Of a stretch of 64,000 bases of DNA, positions 44,611 to 56,712 are shown piece by piece. How positions within the stretch are numbered: position 1 is the stretch's first letter; each line of letters opens with the position of its first letter. Below the pieces are notes generated by a model. It made no database searches and was not told the origin of the DNA. It saw only the letters and a program-made list of their open reading frames with translations. Both the position numbers and the translations under genes were made by a program. Source of the stretch: Epiperipatus broadwayi (lineage: Eukaryota > Onychophora > Udeonychophora > Euonychophora > Peripatidae); contig JAQFVV010000030.1 in assembly GCA_028023455.1 (NCBI GenBank), positions 5,848,501 through 5,912,500 of the forward strand. The letters are read 5' to 3'.

Positions 44611-46161
44611 AGCATGTTAGTAAATTAAATATTGTAATGAATACTGGGAGATTTGTTTGAAATATCAAAAATGCAGTAAAAATCTTGATGTACATGGGTA
44701 TATAAAAGATACACACACTAATAAAAAGATCTTAATCTAAAGATTATTATTAAAATTTTAACTTCAATTTGGTTTTGTATTAACTAGTTTTATTTAATTA
44801 ATTATTATTTTTTTAAAAGTCAAATTAATAAGATTGTTTTATATTTTATCATTGTTATGCCTGAATAAGAAAAAACATAAATTATCCATGACAGTATTTC
44901 TCCTGAAAGCATATGCTCAATTAATTCATCAAACAATTATTTTAAAAGAATGCTAAAAAACTCTAATGTATTTCAAAAGAAGCCAAAGGAAAAGAGAATT
45001 CACATAAGAAAAAGTATGTTGTTTCATTTTTATAAATATTAGCTAAATTCTGAACTTTTGCTATAAGATTATCTCCAGCAAGTTTTAACTTACTTTCAAT
45101 TAGTTATTAATACTAATCATTGTTACTAAAAATAGTCAATATACTTATATGATGCTAAGATATAATATGATTAACTTTTATAAAGTATTAAGTCTATTTA
45201 AAAAAGCAGTGACAATTATTTAGAATTGTCTTACAAAAATTATAATAAAAGACCAATTTATAAAAATCATCTCTAATTATCATAAGGAAAAAGCCTGTAT
45301 TGAGATTATTTCATGTTAAAACAAATAACATAGCTATTCATCTTGAGTTCACTTATTTATTTGAATAATTTTTTTAAATTGCTGATTGATTCAAACACGT
45401 TGAAATGTATTTAGGAAATAAATAAATATAATTTAAATTTGCAGTGTCATAATTAATGTCACTTAAAAAGTCGATTTATTATAATAATAAAACATTATAA
45501 AGAGCAATTTATAATTAAAATTATTCTTCTGATTCCCATTGCCATTAAACATGTGTTTTAAAAAAACTGTTTGATACTAGAATTATCTGCTGTCAGCTCT
45601 CATGATTATTTTGAAGTCATCAAATTTCATTGCAAAAATTTTTGAAGAAATTTTATTATAAATCCTCATCTTTATGTCTGCTCTATCATAATGAAGGATT
45701 GTGTGTGTTCCTATATTAAGTCAAGAAAAAACAGAAAAAGGACTTAAACCAAAATATAATTTCCTTAGCAAGGAATGAACATTTAATCTCTAATGTATAA
45801 AAAAGGGGGATTAGAATAATGTATATATTTTGATATATTTAAAATTATTATAGTATTATATTATTATTATTACTAATTATGTTATAAATATGTTTTTGAA
45901 AATGGTGTTTGAGGAATGGAATTGGTAAGACACGTGGTAAAAAGGTGTTTATTTTATGAGTTAGTTTTATTATTTGAGAGTTTTCTGAATGATTATTTAA
46001 AATTATTTATATGATTGTACTCAGAGGTATAACAATCTTTTGTATATCTATAAAAAGTATTTCATGAATAAAAGTATTATAAATATCAGTATGTGTGTGA
46101 GAATTTTAAATAGTCTATAAAGTGTTGACACCATTGTACAATAATAGTTTTGTCAATATAC
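44611..46161. other. Unassigned AT-rich DNA
   Basis: No coding or repeat signature that I can support. Confidence 0.45.
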
Positions 46162-46165
46162 ATAT

Positions 46166-46392
46166 TGTAACATTCACAGTGCAATTATGATTTTACTATA
46201 CGATTTGCGATCTCGTATTCAGTAACCAAATTGCATTAGATTATAAATCACCTGTCTGCAAAATTTTAAGCAACTTATCTGCAGCAATTATTTTTTCTGG
46301 TCACTTAATCCTATTTTAAACAATTCAATTCCACTTGCAAAAAAAAGCAGCTTTTATTTATTTAAGGCACTAGAACACGTATCGAGAGTTCA
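46166..46392 (-). repeat. 3' LTR of the gypsy element
   Basis: 227 bp with TG...CA ends in either orientation (plus-strand start TGTAACATTCACAG, end GAGAGTTCA). It differs from the 5' LTR by scattered substitutions and small indels, so insertion is not recent. Confidence 0.92.
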
Positions 46393-46401
46393 CTGATTGA
46401 A

Positions 46402-46417
46402 CCCTCCCTTTTTTTAA
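46402..46417 (-). other. Polypurine tract
   Basis: On the minus strand TTAAAAAAAGGGAGGG lies about 10 bp before the 3' LTR, the expected place of the plus-strand primer in reverse transcription. Confidence 0.75.
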
Positions 46418-47640
46418 CCAAATGCTAAACAACCTATTTAAAATACACAGAGTATTGTATTTCTAGTACAGAACCAGCAATTTATTTATTGACCATCAAT
46501 CATGACAGATTTTTTTTAAGAATTTCAATAAACAATATTTAATAATTAATATGAGTGTAAGTTATATTATTAACTTTATTAATCTATACTAAAATATCTT
46601 TAATAAGGTTAGAATAACAACAAATTTAACAATGATAATAACAAAAGAGATTAAATAGGGTGAAACCATTTCTAAGACTTCTATAAAAAAAAGTTTGAGA
46701 AAAATAGAGATCACTTTAAACTTTCTCACGAGTAAGTTATTGGTAACATAGCATATTATAAGTCCTACCATGCATGGATTTATTTTGAATGAGGGGATCC
46801 TAGCCTGTTACTGGAGCAGCACATAAATAATCTGTGGGTTTAAATTCTGTAGGAGATTCGCTCAGGGTCCTATGCAACATTGAGCAGAAACAACACTGTC
46901 AAATGATTTCTTTTACTCATACATTTTAAGATAAGCTGTCACACTGATGAGTCCTTCAACATGTTCTTTATGACTTTATGCAAGGTTTTGTTTGTCTTTC
47001 TTTCACAATTGATTTTCTCATAAGCACAGCTCTGAAGTTTCTCCTTCACTTTCTTCTTTTTCTCTTTCTGAATGTTTTATACACTGTGCTTTTCCTTTTA
47101 TATCTTTGATCTCTTTTATTTTTTTCTGTGTATCACCTGTTGACACCTATTAGTTCAACTCAATTTTTATAGAATTTTGTCTTTATATTCATGCTTTCTC
47201 TTCTTGGAATCACCATCTTTAATTAACGATCGACTGCCATGCTTTGTGTGGCTAATGGCTTTTTGCGATAAAAAGTTATTTTATCTTTTTTTTTTATATA
47301 TTTAATACACACAAAATAGCTTTCTCCCTTTCTCTCTCTCTCAAGTTATTTTTAAGACAAAAAAATGTATATAACCAATGTTGTGTAAATCAAACTAAAC
47401 AAATATTAAAAACAAATGGAATATTCTCATTTAAGTACTTTACGAATTTGATTTCTAAACTACCAATTTAATTTGTACTAGAATAAATACACTATAATAC
47501 CTCCACAGTCAATGATAAGAATAAAATATGGGGTACAACACTATTTTATTCTCCAAGCTCTATTAATCATCCCTATTCAATGCTTTAGTTTTACATATAT
47601 CCAAGGTCTGCAGGGGTTAAATTCAACTAATCTCTCCCCA
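46418..47640 (-). other. Long 3' internal region of the gypsy element
   Basis: About 1.2 kb between the integrase stop and the polypurine tract. The 60-codon hydrophobic minus frame at 46589-46771 is AT-driven. No envelope-like domain can be recognised. It may be a non-coding 3' region or contain another insertion. Confidence 0.45.
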
Positions 47641-47643
47641 ATG

Positions 47644-48180
47644 CTATCTAACAGGATAACTTGCCTTATATGGTCTCAAAACCCTTGCGCTGAATGCTCC
47701 TTTTGCTTCCTTTTCATTTGCTAGAGTAAACACATTGGGTCCATTCTCCCTGACTACCAAATATGGCCCCTCATATAAGTTTTGAAATATTCTATGTATA
47801 CCCTTCACTGTTTGGCTAATGGGATTGGTCCTGACCCATACCCTATCTCCTTTCTTAAAGCCAACCATCCTCATTTTCCTTCCATCTTACACCTGCTGCA
47901 TTTCTGATCTTCAATGCCACTTTTCTTTGATCGGATTCTCTATCAATATGTTTGGAATGGTCAGTAACTTAGCTTTGTAAAGTCTAGGCACTGGCTTTTT
48001 GAACTGTAATCAGATCAGTTCAAACCCATAGACACATTTTTTTGTCCAGTTAATATAGTTAATCACTCAAGGCAACTGCTTCACCCACTCTTTATGGTTT
48101 GCTGACATATACACCCTAAATAAATGCTCCAACTCCCTCATCACCCATTCACATGGGTTCAATTGGGGATTCTGAATGGA
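47644..48180 (-). pseudogene. gypsy integrase C-terminal part
   Basis: At about 48170-48010 the minus strand gives NPCEWVMRELEHLFRVY..HKEWVKQLP, matching the NP.ERVMRE..R..RTYC...H..W segment after the catalytic Glu. The 76-codon frame at 47644-47874 gives FKKGDRVWVRTNPISQ and YEGPYLVVRENGPNVFTL, the integrase C-terminal GPY-type module. The DD part of the core is missing. Confidence 0.85.
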
Positions 48181-48189
48181 AGACAAGAT

Positions 48190-48650
48190 GTGATGCAAAC
48201 CCATTTTTACTATCCATTCTCTCCACTGTTTCTCAACCCAAATGGCATTCTGTTGAATTGATAGGATATGCCATTGTATCAGAAAGCTGTATATTTGTGG
48301 TCAGTGAGGTGCAATTTAATCTGCCAATAACTGGTTGTCAAGTCTAATGTTGCAAAAATTTCTTTGCCCTGGAATCTATTCAATAATTTGTTCATTGGAG
48401 ATGGCACATTTTGATCAGGCCAGGTGATCCTATTTAGCTGTCTCATATCTAAGCATAGCCTGATTGACCCATCTTTTTTACTATAACTAATGGGTTATTA
48501 TATGGTGATGACCCCTTTGTTATAATTCGCCATTCCTCCATTTTTGACAATTGATTTTCCACATTCATTCGATATTGGTGAGGTACAGGCTATGATCTTG
48601 CCTGGTACAGTGTGCCATCAGTAATCTTAATTCAGTGTTCATAACCTTTA
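48190..48650 (-). pseudogene. gypsy reverse transcriptase N-terminal part
   Basis: Frames give KKDGSIRLCLDMRQLNRIT (fingers), IFATLDLTTSYWQI (first catalytic Asp) and, after a frameshift near 48290, QFNRMPFGLRNS. Immediately beyond this the sequence jumps to integrase, so the YxDD box, RNase H and integrase core have been removed by one deletion at about 48185-48205. Confidence 0.87.
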
Positions 48651-48734
48651 ATTATACCTGTTTATCTGGAATTTTTTTTTTATATCTCTCTAATAACTGT
48701 CTTACCATCTTTTCCCATCCTCTTGCATTACTTT

Positions 48735-49110
48735 TTATATTGCATACTTTTTTTGGTGACACTTTTTTTCTGACTTAAATTCTATTATTTCTTCTTTGCA
48801 TATAATATTTCCATCTTTGTAGTTAATCAAACATCCCATTTTATGCATTAAATTTGACCCCAAGATTATGTTGTGTACAAACACTTTCAATATCAAAAGA
48901 AGATGCTGTATATCTCTCTTCCCTAACCTTACTTGTACCCATACTTGGTTTGTCTCTAGCTGTGCCTTTTTATTATTAGCTAATGTTACCAGAGTCTTCC
49001 TCACTGGCAATATTCAAACATCTCTAATTTGCTGCATCATGCATGTATACACAGTATCAGACATGACTGATATTTGACTGCCTGAATCAAACAAAGCTCA
49101 GACTTTCACA
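48735..49110 (-). pseudogene. gypsy aspartic protease
   Basis: The minus strand gives ALFDSGSQISVMSD (about 49095-49055), the retropepsin active-site DSG, then after a frame change the 91-codon frame 48735-49010 with VHNIILGSNLMHKMGC, the second conserved ILG..L block. It lies upstream of RT as in gypsy pol. Confidence 0.82.
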
Positions 49111-49432
49111 TTATCAATCCATATTGTAACTTTTGGGCATTCTTGGGATGCAAAAGTTATTGTCTCATTATCCCATTTGCAAATCAGATTGTCTACTCTT
49201 TCCAATTCTTTTTTTCCATCATGTTTTGACTATTCAGACACTTTGCTTGATTTTAATTATTATCTATCTTTTATTAACATATTTGCCAAAGTTGCACCTC
49301 CTGATGTTGCTTTACCTTACAAGTTACTTTAACTCCCAAATTTTTGCCCACTTATCTTTAAACCTTTCATCATTCTATCTTTTACTCTTATTTCAGGATG
49401 TGAATATTGTCGAAGCCCCATGTTGATGTTAT
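49111..49432 (-). other. gypsy 5' internal region (gag/leader remnant)
   Basis: Between the 5' LTR and protease. No zinc knuckle or capsid is readable. A possible primer-binding site TGGGGCTTCGAC begins about 12 bp from the LTR, but I cannot match it to a tRNA with confidence. Confidence 0.4.
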
Positions 49433-49663
49433 TGTAACATTCACAGTACAATTAGGATTTTATTATTTTATTTGATATCTCGTATTCAGTGACCAAATTG
49501 CATTCGATTATAAGTCACTTGTCTGCAACATTTCAAGTAACTTATCTGCAGCAATTATTTTTCCTGGTCACTTAATCCTATTTTAAGCAATTCACTTCTA
49601 CTCACAAAAAAAGGAAACCAGCTTTTATTTATTTAAGGTGCCAGAATTCGTATTGAGAGTTCA
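49433..49663 (-). repeat. 5' LTR of the gypsy element
   Basis: 231 bp, begins TGTAACATTCACAG and ends GAGAGTTCA on the plus strand. The pair with 46166-46392 defines the element. Confidence 0.92.
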
Positions 49664-49667
49664 ATAT

Positions 49668-50329
49668 AATCTTAAACCAAGTGAATGAATTATATGCTTT
49701 TTGTATGTGCACGCAAGATGGATAATTCTTCATGTTTATTATTATTAGCACCATGCCTTTTATTATTAATAATATCATTTTGAGGTAATTTTAAGTGGAT
49801 ATATACTACTTTTATATGTGTTTAGCCTCTTCATAAAAAAGAATGTGGCTCGTTCATTCATCAGCACTACCTGCACATAGTATCAGGTACTCGTGTATTT
49901 TTACTAGTTCATATTTCCCTTATTCACTTTGCCTAAAATTTTAATATTAGAATATATTTTGATGTATATACACAGGCATGTTCACTTTATAATTCATTAT
50001 TAGCTCCACTATAATTTTAACTTAAAGTATATTATCAGTGTCGAACATAGCTATTTCCCTGCCCCGACATAGGTATTGTTAATATTTGTTACTATCATAT
50101 TAACATCTATTAAGCATCTCCATACTGATTTTTAGTACTGTGTTTGAATACCCCCTAGTAGTATGTACAAAGGCATATAGGTATATTGTTTTACTTTATG
50201 GATTGAAAATAAAGACTGAATTTGATGAATAAGAGAATTATTGGGTAGTGAATATAACTTACATGGCAAAATTTTAGAAATGATTTTAAGAAAGGTACAC
50301 CAATGTATAAAATTGTTAATATTTGTAAA
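49668..50329. other. Unassigned AT-rich DNA
   Basis: No feature supported. Confidence 0.45.
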
Positions 50330-50800
50330 TATAGTATAGTAGATTAAATCTATTATTACAAAGTGCTGAAAATCTTGAAATTGTTACTGATGTGTGAGTG
50401 TGTGGGGATTTATAATATTTAACGTAATAACGCATGATCAGAGTTCAACTTCCGATCTAACAATTTCAAGATTTTCAGCATTTTATAATAATAGATTTAC
50501 ATTTATAAGTCATATTTGTCTGACCATGGGTGGTTAAAAATGAGACACTGTGTTTCTCCTGTTATACGTTAAATAGATTTGAATAATTCAAAATTTGATT
50601 ATAACATCAGGCACACAGTAAACTCAAGCCCTGATTTAGCATGGTCAGTGAAAGTTGGTGCATTTATAGAAATGCACTCTAAACTTAAGTGATTCACTTA
50701 CGTTTTTTAAACTCTTACTGACATGTGAGTGCATGGAGATGTATAACATTTAAAGTAATAGTGCATTATGGGAGTTCGACTTCCGATCTAACAATTTATA
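50330..50800. repeat. Foldback with two tRNA-like (box A/box B) copies
   Basis: 50385-50456 and 50722-50794 are copies of one another (ctgacatgtgagtgcatgga ... gagttcgacttccgatctaa). GAGTTCGACTTCC fits the Pol III box B, and gtgagtg.gtgggga is in the place of box A. The first copy is enclosed by an inverted repeat (tgctgaaaatcttgaaattg at 50366 and its complement at 50460-50480). This could be a second tRNA-derived SINE family. The anticodon arm is not clear. Confidence 0.5.
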
Positions 50801-51959
50801 GTAGATTAAAATAAATAATTATTGTAAATAAATTTTTCTATTATATGGATTATTATATGATGTAAATAAATATTTTTATTATTAATTAAATACGTTTTTG
50901 TTTCATTGCCATATGACATCATTATGACATCATTGCATTAGCATATCTATTTATCAGAAAATCTGCTTTAATAAAGTTTGCATTAGTAATTATATTTTAA
51001 GATAGTGTCTATACATTCATTTTGCTTAATAATGATTTAATTATTCTACCTGCATTCCTAGAAGATAAATGTTATATTATTTATTTCATTTCAAATGTAC
51101 TTTTTATGTAGTTGGCAGCATAAAAGATATCTTGCTGACTTTTACATTATTCTGATATTGCTTATTCAAATTTGCATCAGAAAATATAAGATTTCTGTAT
51201 TTTATGGTTAGTAGAAATAAAATGGTTATATTTAAATAATTGTAAAGTTTTTAGAAATGTTCTTCAAGGTACCAATTATATATTACTTAAGTATTTGAGC
51301 GACTCTGTTATTATGTAATTTCATTTCTACTTTTTAAAAAATACTAAGATTCCAAAATAAATTAAGAGAAGTGTCAAATATTCCATGTCTAGCTGAAATA
51401 ATAATCACCATATTTTTTGTTAAGAAATTAAAGTATTACCATTAACTTTTTGTTTGAAGTGCATTTTATTGTGAATTTGAACCCTGAGATCAAGATATTT
51501 TAAACATGATTTATATTTTAAACTTTCAAAAGAATCTATATTTGTGATAAATATATTTTAAGATATAAAATATTTAAAATTGAAAATAACCTATTTGAGA
51601 TAAAGATATTTTAAGAACTAAGATAAAATATTTTGAGTTATTAAAAAACCTTGTATTTTAATAATTATATTTAGACATGGTATTGTCTACAAGAGGATTC
51701 CTATTCTGCTGTTTTAAAAACCATGTTATATGGTGCCTGTTCGCGCATAACTTTTGATTGCTAGCCATCGACTCTTTGCTTGGTCAATATTCTGTTACCC
51801 ATCGATTGCTGGGTTACACTATATAATATTAGGTTATTTCTTTCAAGTTTAATTTTAGGATGAATTTTTTTCCATTCTTTTTTTAATCTATATTAATAAT
51901 TTATCTATAATATTTATAGTTGCTAATTTCTTCTAATTTGTTATTATTACATCAACCAC
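50801..51959. other. Unassigned AT-rich DNA
   Basis: No feature supported. Confidence 0.45.
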
Positions 51960-52740
51960 TAAAACTATTTTGCCATGCGCTTCGATACCGACAGTTTATA
52001 CATGAAGAATAACTTTTATATAGCTTTATCAACATTTTCTCTATTTATTCACAAATATTTATAATAATGTCATCATATCCTGAAATTTTTTTTTTTTACT
52101 CCTCATAGATTTAATTGCAATTTTTACTTTTTCGTTTAAAATATTTGGAATTTCAAAAGATGTTAACTGTAGGATCTTTTTTGCATTCTTTTTTTTCTAT
52201 TACTATATAATTCTTTTTGTAAACTTTTTCCACACACATTCATTGCATCTTCAATATTTTTAGTGTCATCATTTTTTTTTTAATTTCTAAAATATTTTTT
52301 CTTCCAATCCCTTACATTGTTTTATGTTTAGAAGGCTTCCATTTTTTTGCTAGTTTTCATTGTCATTTTATATATTTCCTTTTGCCATTATTAGTATTTT
52401 TTGTACTATTTTACAGAATTTTAGATATTTATTTCTTTATATTTTTATCTTACTTTAATTAAAATTTACTGATTAAATTGCTTCTTTTTTATATTTCTTT
52501 ATTGACCTCATTTAAAGAAAACTTGGATTACATTTTTAAAATATTAATATTTTTAAAATGCAGTCCAAGTTCTCTTTTGAATTTCCTGATATAATTTTCA
52601 AGGCTGAGATTATTATCAACTGAGAGTAATTTTTTCTTGATAGTTTTTGTCTTTTTATCTGTGAATTATTACATATATATTTGTAATTGATGATCACTTC
52701 TCAAATTGAATCTTGGGAGCACATTACAATCTTGAAATAT
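51960..52740 (-). pseudogene. LINE ORF2 remnant, downstream half
   Basis: Continues the endonuclease region at 53188-53660 after the HHR-A insertion. The minus strand gives a degenerate SDHR-like block (about 52710), NYQEKITLS, then LSLENYIRKFKREL and a Lys-rich linker (KGNI, GSLLNIKQCKGLEEKIF). Many stops. Confidence 0.6.
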
Positions 52741-52757
52741 ATATTTTATGTTAGTCA

Positions 52758-53170
52758 GTGTACATAAGGGGTCAGAGTGACTTCAGGTCAACATGGGCAT
52801 GACAATAATCAGGCATCAGCATGGGATTTGAGTTTTCATCATCAGATTTTGAATGATATGGATGGCTGAAAAGTTGGAGGTTGGAGTGGATCGAATCCTG
52901 TCCATTAAAGTATGAAGATTTGCTATCTTAAATAAACTGAGCACTGATTATATATGTGTGTGGGAGATGATAATTTGGACCAACTGATGAGTGCTGGTTT
53001 AGTACAAAATATGTATATTGGTGATTATTTATCTTTTCTACATGTATGTGGTCATGTGTATCTGTTGTATGAGATAGTGGGGATAGTTGAAGGGTGCTTG
53101 AAAATCTGAGTTCAAATCCCCTATACTTACAATTAAGCTCCCAGGTTTATGAAGAGTGCATAGTTTTCAA
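52758..53170 (+). mobile_element. Single HHR-A1 element with 17-bp target duplication
   Basis: A 413-bp insertion bounded by perfect copies of ATATTTTATGTTAGTCA (52741-52757 and 53171-53187). It starts gtgtacataaggggtcagag, includes the hammerhead (52966-53033) and a box-B-like gagttcaaatccc (53108-53120), and ends ...gtgcatagttttcaa. A 17-bp duplication is typical of target-primed reverse transcription. The ends do not coincide with the predicted ribozyme cleavage site (53017/53018). It splits a LINE. Confidence 0.9.
52966..53033 (+). ncRNA. Hammerhead ribozyme motif, family A1 (second core block changed)
   Basis: CTGATGAG (52984-52991) is intact with stem I gatgataat..accaa and ttggtgattatttatc fully paired proximally. 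Stem II is tgctg/gtt/tagta. TGAAA has become CAAAA, losing G12. Stem III is ATA/tg/TAT. Confidence 0.73.
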
Positions 53171-53187
53171 ATATTTTATGTTAGTCA

Positions 53188-53660
53188 ATATATATTCCAT
53201 CTCTGCTGTTCTTTGATTGCTTCATAATATATACAGGTTTTTTTGTTTTTTTTTTTTACAAATTTTATTCCAATATTTTTATTTTTCTATCATTTTCTAA
53301 TTATAGAGTTAAAATCTTTCATGCATATTTTAAAATATTGTTTTATCAAATCAAAAATATTTGTATATTTATATAAACTTCTATTTTGTCTTCACAGAGA
53401 ATTTGTTGGGGTGTGTGTGTGTATAAACCTGAATTATCTGCATTTAGTATTTTCCATTATATTCTAATCTTGCCACTCTCTCTGATATGACATCAATCTC
53501 CACAATGTTATTCTGCCAATTTTTATTAATAATGAACGCTATTATATTTGTGTTTCAAATATTTGTGTCTTTATAATAAAATACATATCTGCTTTTTCAT
53601 TCAATTGCTTTATTCTCTTTTCTTTTAGCTTCATGAAGTTTGACAATATTGTTAATAATT
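53188..53660 (-). pseudogene. LINE APE-endonuclease remnant
   Basis: The minus strand gives IVEIDVISERVARLEY, QIIQVYTHTPT and FKICMKDFNS, matching the I..ISER.A...... IIQVYAPT and F.IGDFN blocks of APE-type LINE endonucleases. Interrupted by stops. The 74-codon plus-strand frame over it is a shadow. Confidence 0.75.
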
Positions 53661-55589
53661 AACTGTTCTCCCAACTTGTGCAGTTGAAAGTAATCTACAG
53701 TGTAGCTAATTAAGTAAAAGGTCATAATCAAAATTCCACCCTATTCTATAATTTGATGATTCTTAGCATCTTTCTTCTTTGGTTAATGATTTTATACAAT
53801 CTATAGCAAAGTGAGAATTATAATTGATTGTAAATGTAAAAAAAATCAATATTCTCATACAAATACTAATTGTAGTACAATCTTGTAAACAACAATTAAC
53901 ACCTAAAAAGTTCTTAAATAAAATTTAAAAAACAATAGCAAGTGTTTCTTCACAGTCATGGTCTTCCATGACTGAATAAGGAACAAGTTATTGCATATTT
54001 GAGCATTTGACTATAAATTCATTTCAGAACATTGTCTTTTTTTTTCTTTTTCATAATGTAGAGTGGGTAAATATATATATGGCTTGTATGCTTATTCGGT
54101 GATCCATGTTATGGAGGGAGTTGATTTCATTTATGGCTTTGGGATTTAAAAAATAATATATAATTTACATTAACTTACACTGCAATAAATACATATATAC
54201 CCATATAGATATGTGTGTGTGTGTGTGTGATGGAAAGGGGGTAGATATTATTTAAGGCAATTTTATATATATAGCTGTAGATAGTATTATGTAACTAAAA
54301 TTAATAAATACTGCTAAATCTAATCATTCTCTATTTCGAAGAGAACAAAACATGGTGTTATAATTCACTTTGCCTTCAAACTTAACAAATATCGTAATTA
54401 AAAACTATCAGATACTGTATTTGGGAAAGAAGACCACTGAATTTTCTTAGTTTTAAATTCAGAGATCCGTTAAACTCACCAGGTTGGCTATAGCAAATCC
54501 AAAATCCATCTTTATTTGATATGTAAATAATGACTTGGTAATAACCGCTGCAATAACAAGTACAGGTCATTAATAGATTGCGTTTTTTGATTCTTTTGAG
54601 GTCTCAAACAAAAATCAAAAGACCATTTAATTAGCGGATTCAGTTTTTTGTAGTCGGTAAACCTTCGCTAGGCATCCATTTTTAAAAAGTGAATATTATA
54701 TTAGCACATTTTCAAATAATGAAAGTTATAGTGTAAAGAAATGTACAATTTGTATCATATTAAAATTATAAATTAGCCGTTATGATCTAAATAAATCATT
54801 TATTCTTCATAAAGTTCAAATATAAGGATATTTTTAAAAACGAATAAAATTTAAGTTTTAATAAGATATTTCTAGTTGTTGTCTAGAAGATAATTCATTT
54901 ATTCCCGATCTAAAGTCTTTTTTTAGATGATTGTTTTATATTTTCATAGTTGAAAATATTTATTAACACAATCAGGTGTATATTGAAAATGGTGGAGAAT
55001 CAGAATATCTACCGTATATTTCTTGATAATAATTCGGAAGTAATATACTTGTTTTTAAAAAGTTCAAACAAATAAATGAAATTCTTAAATAAAAGTTTTT
55101 AAGTAAATGTCTCATTTATTTTTATACTGATAATATTCTTTAAAACCTACTTTCAAAGAAAATTATTTCCCCTTGTTGCTTTGTTAATTTTAATTTGTTA
55201 GTTGAATTTTATTACAGTATTAATTACATTTTACGAATGTTAAGTCAGACAAAAAAAAAAAAAAGGTCTACTTTTAAAACGAATATTAAAAAAAATCTCA
55301 AAGGAAGAAGTTTTCCAGAAAAATATTGCTCAAAGCAATGTTAGTTTAGCCAACGCCTACGTCTGAGGAAAATATTACGTTAAAATGTTTTAATTTCTCC
55401 GAAATATATCAGCGTATGATAACCAGAAAAACGCCTTTGTAAATACATTTTAAAAAAGATCTAGATAAGATTTAAAGAAAGCAACAATTAAGTCAGTAAT
55501 TATAAAGTTTCTACTTTTATCAATTTTAATTTACATTTGTTGTTTTGAAAACGTTTTAGCAAATAAATAATAATATATAAGGTATATGA
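53661..55589. other. Unassigned AT-rich DNA
   Basis: No feature beyond a (GT)n run at 54212-54229. Confidence 0.45.
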
Positions 55590-56040
55590 GCACAGACTTT
55601 CACACGACCCACCACTCTCCACTCTATCTCATAATACTGATACACTTGAACACATATATGTTGAAAAGATAAATAATCATCAATACATGGTGATTATTTA
55701 CTAAACTAAACCAGCAATCATTAATTGGTCCAGATTATCATCACTACACATATATGCAATAAGTGCTCGGATATATATTAAGATAGCCAATCTTCATACT
55801 TTAATGGACAGGCTTCAATCCACTCCACACTCCAACTCTTCAACCGTCCATCCAATTGAAAATCGGATGATGGAACGCTCAAAGGCCACCCTGAGCCTGA
55901 GATTCTCGTCACACCCATGCTGACCTAAAGTCAATTTGATTCCTCATGTACAGAACATAATCCATTTAAGTTTGTGCTCATATACACTATATATTACATA
56001 TTTGATACAGGTATATAATAAGCCTATATTTCAGTTATCA
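55590..56040 (-). repeat. HHR-A1 monomer, minus sense
   Basis: One unit, with cagactttcacacgacccac at the left and the segment ttaatggacaggcttcaatc at 55800. Its right end (ctcatatacactatatatta) corresponds to the other terminus. The same subfamily as the 30-kb dimer. Confidence 0.8.
55676..55742 (-). ncRNA. Hammerhead ribozyme motif, family A1 (decayed)
   Basis: Stem I 5' gatgataatctggaccaa is recognisable. The core reads ttaatgat and the GAAA block has been replaced by a duplicated tggtgattattta segment. Confidence 0.5.
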
Positions 56041-56212
56041 AATAAATAATAATTGAAATTAATTTTTTTCCAATACTACTCTACAAATGTGAAATAAATT
56101 AACAATTAAAGGAACATCCCAATTTTATAAAGAACTACTCAGTCTTTCGCGGGCGAAGAACAATATTATGAAAGAAAAAAAAAGTCACTAAAATAAATTG
56201 TGTTAAACAGGG

Positions 56213-56650
56213 CTTTTGGAAGTTTTGCGGTACATCGGGAAAAGTTAATTAGTGGGGCCCCAAAATATTAAAAAAAATAATCAAAAAATCATATATTTTT
56301 ATTAAACATAATGAACAAACATTTAATATATATACTCAACAAAGAAAGAAAACAAAAAAAATATTTTTAATTTTTGCCTATTTCTTACTGCTTTTATCAA
56401 AAATAATTAAATACATATATCCTATACTTAACAAAGAAATATATTTTCCGGCAGCCTTTTGCTATTATCAATTTTAGGTACCCACAATGATAAAAAACAA
56501 ACAAAAAATCAATATACTTTTAATAAAAATTCTTTTCACATCAATTCTCTGAAACATCAAAAATTCTATTAACAAATTTTTTTTTAGAAATTTAAAAATT
56601 CTAGGGACTTCAGTTTGAGGCCCGAAAATCCGACATTTATGTCAGCCCTA
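56213..56650. mobile_element. Possible hAT-like remnant
   Basis: cagggcttttgg at 56213 faces ...gtcagccctag at 56640-56650, with GC-richer ends (gtggggccccaa; gaggcccgaaaatccgaca) around an A-rich interior. The terminal match is short and I see no clean 8-bp duplication. Confidence 0.35.
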
Positions 56651-56712
56651 GTGTAGAGCTGGATGATAAGGATTAGGGAACTATCAATAAAGATCTTCAA
56701 GTGTTTATTATA

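Larger units (their letters stand above)
46166..49663 (-). mobile_element. Ty3/gypsy LTR retrotransposon with both LTRs, internally deleted
   Basis: Two similar LTRs (46166-46392 and 49433-49663) in the same orientation bound a minus-sense internal region. A 4-bp ATAT flanks both ends (46162-46165 and 49664-49667). Reading on the minus strand the order is 5' LTR, protease, RT, integrase C-terminus, polypurine tract, 3' LTR. gag is not recognisable, and RT is fused by deletion to the integrase C-terminal region. At about 3.5 kb it is too short for a complete gypsy element and cannot be autonomous. Confidence 0.92.

Noticed and set aside
46589-46771. Hydrophobic frame as an envelope gene of the gypsy element
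   Set aside because: Only 60 codons, no signal peptide, cleavage site or cysteine pattern; AT-driven.
46940-46970. cactgatgagtccttcaaca as a hammerhead core
   Set aside because: CTGATGAG is present, but no GAAA and no stem II or stem I partner can be drawn.
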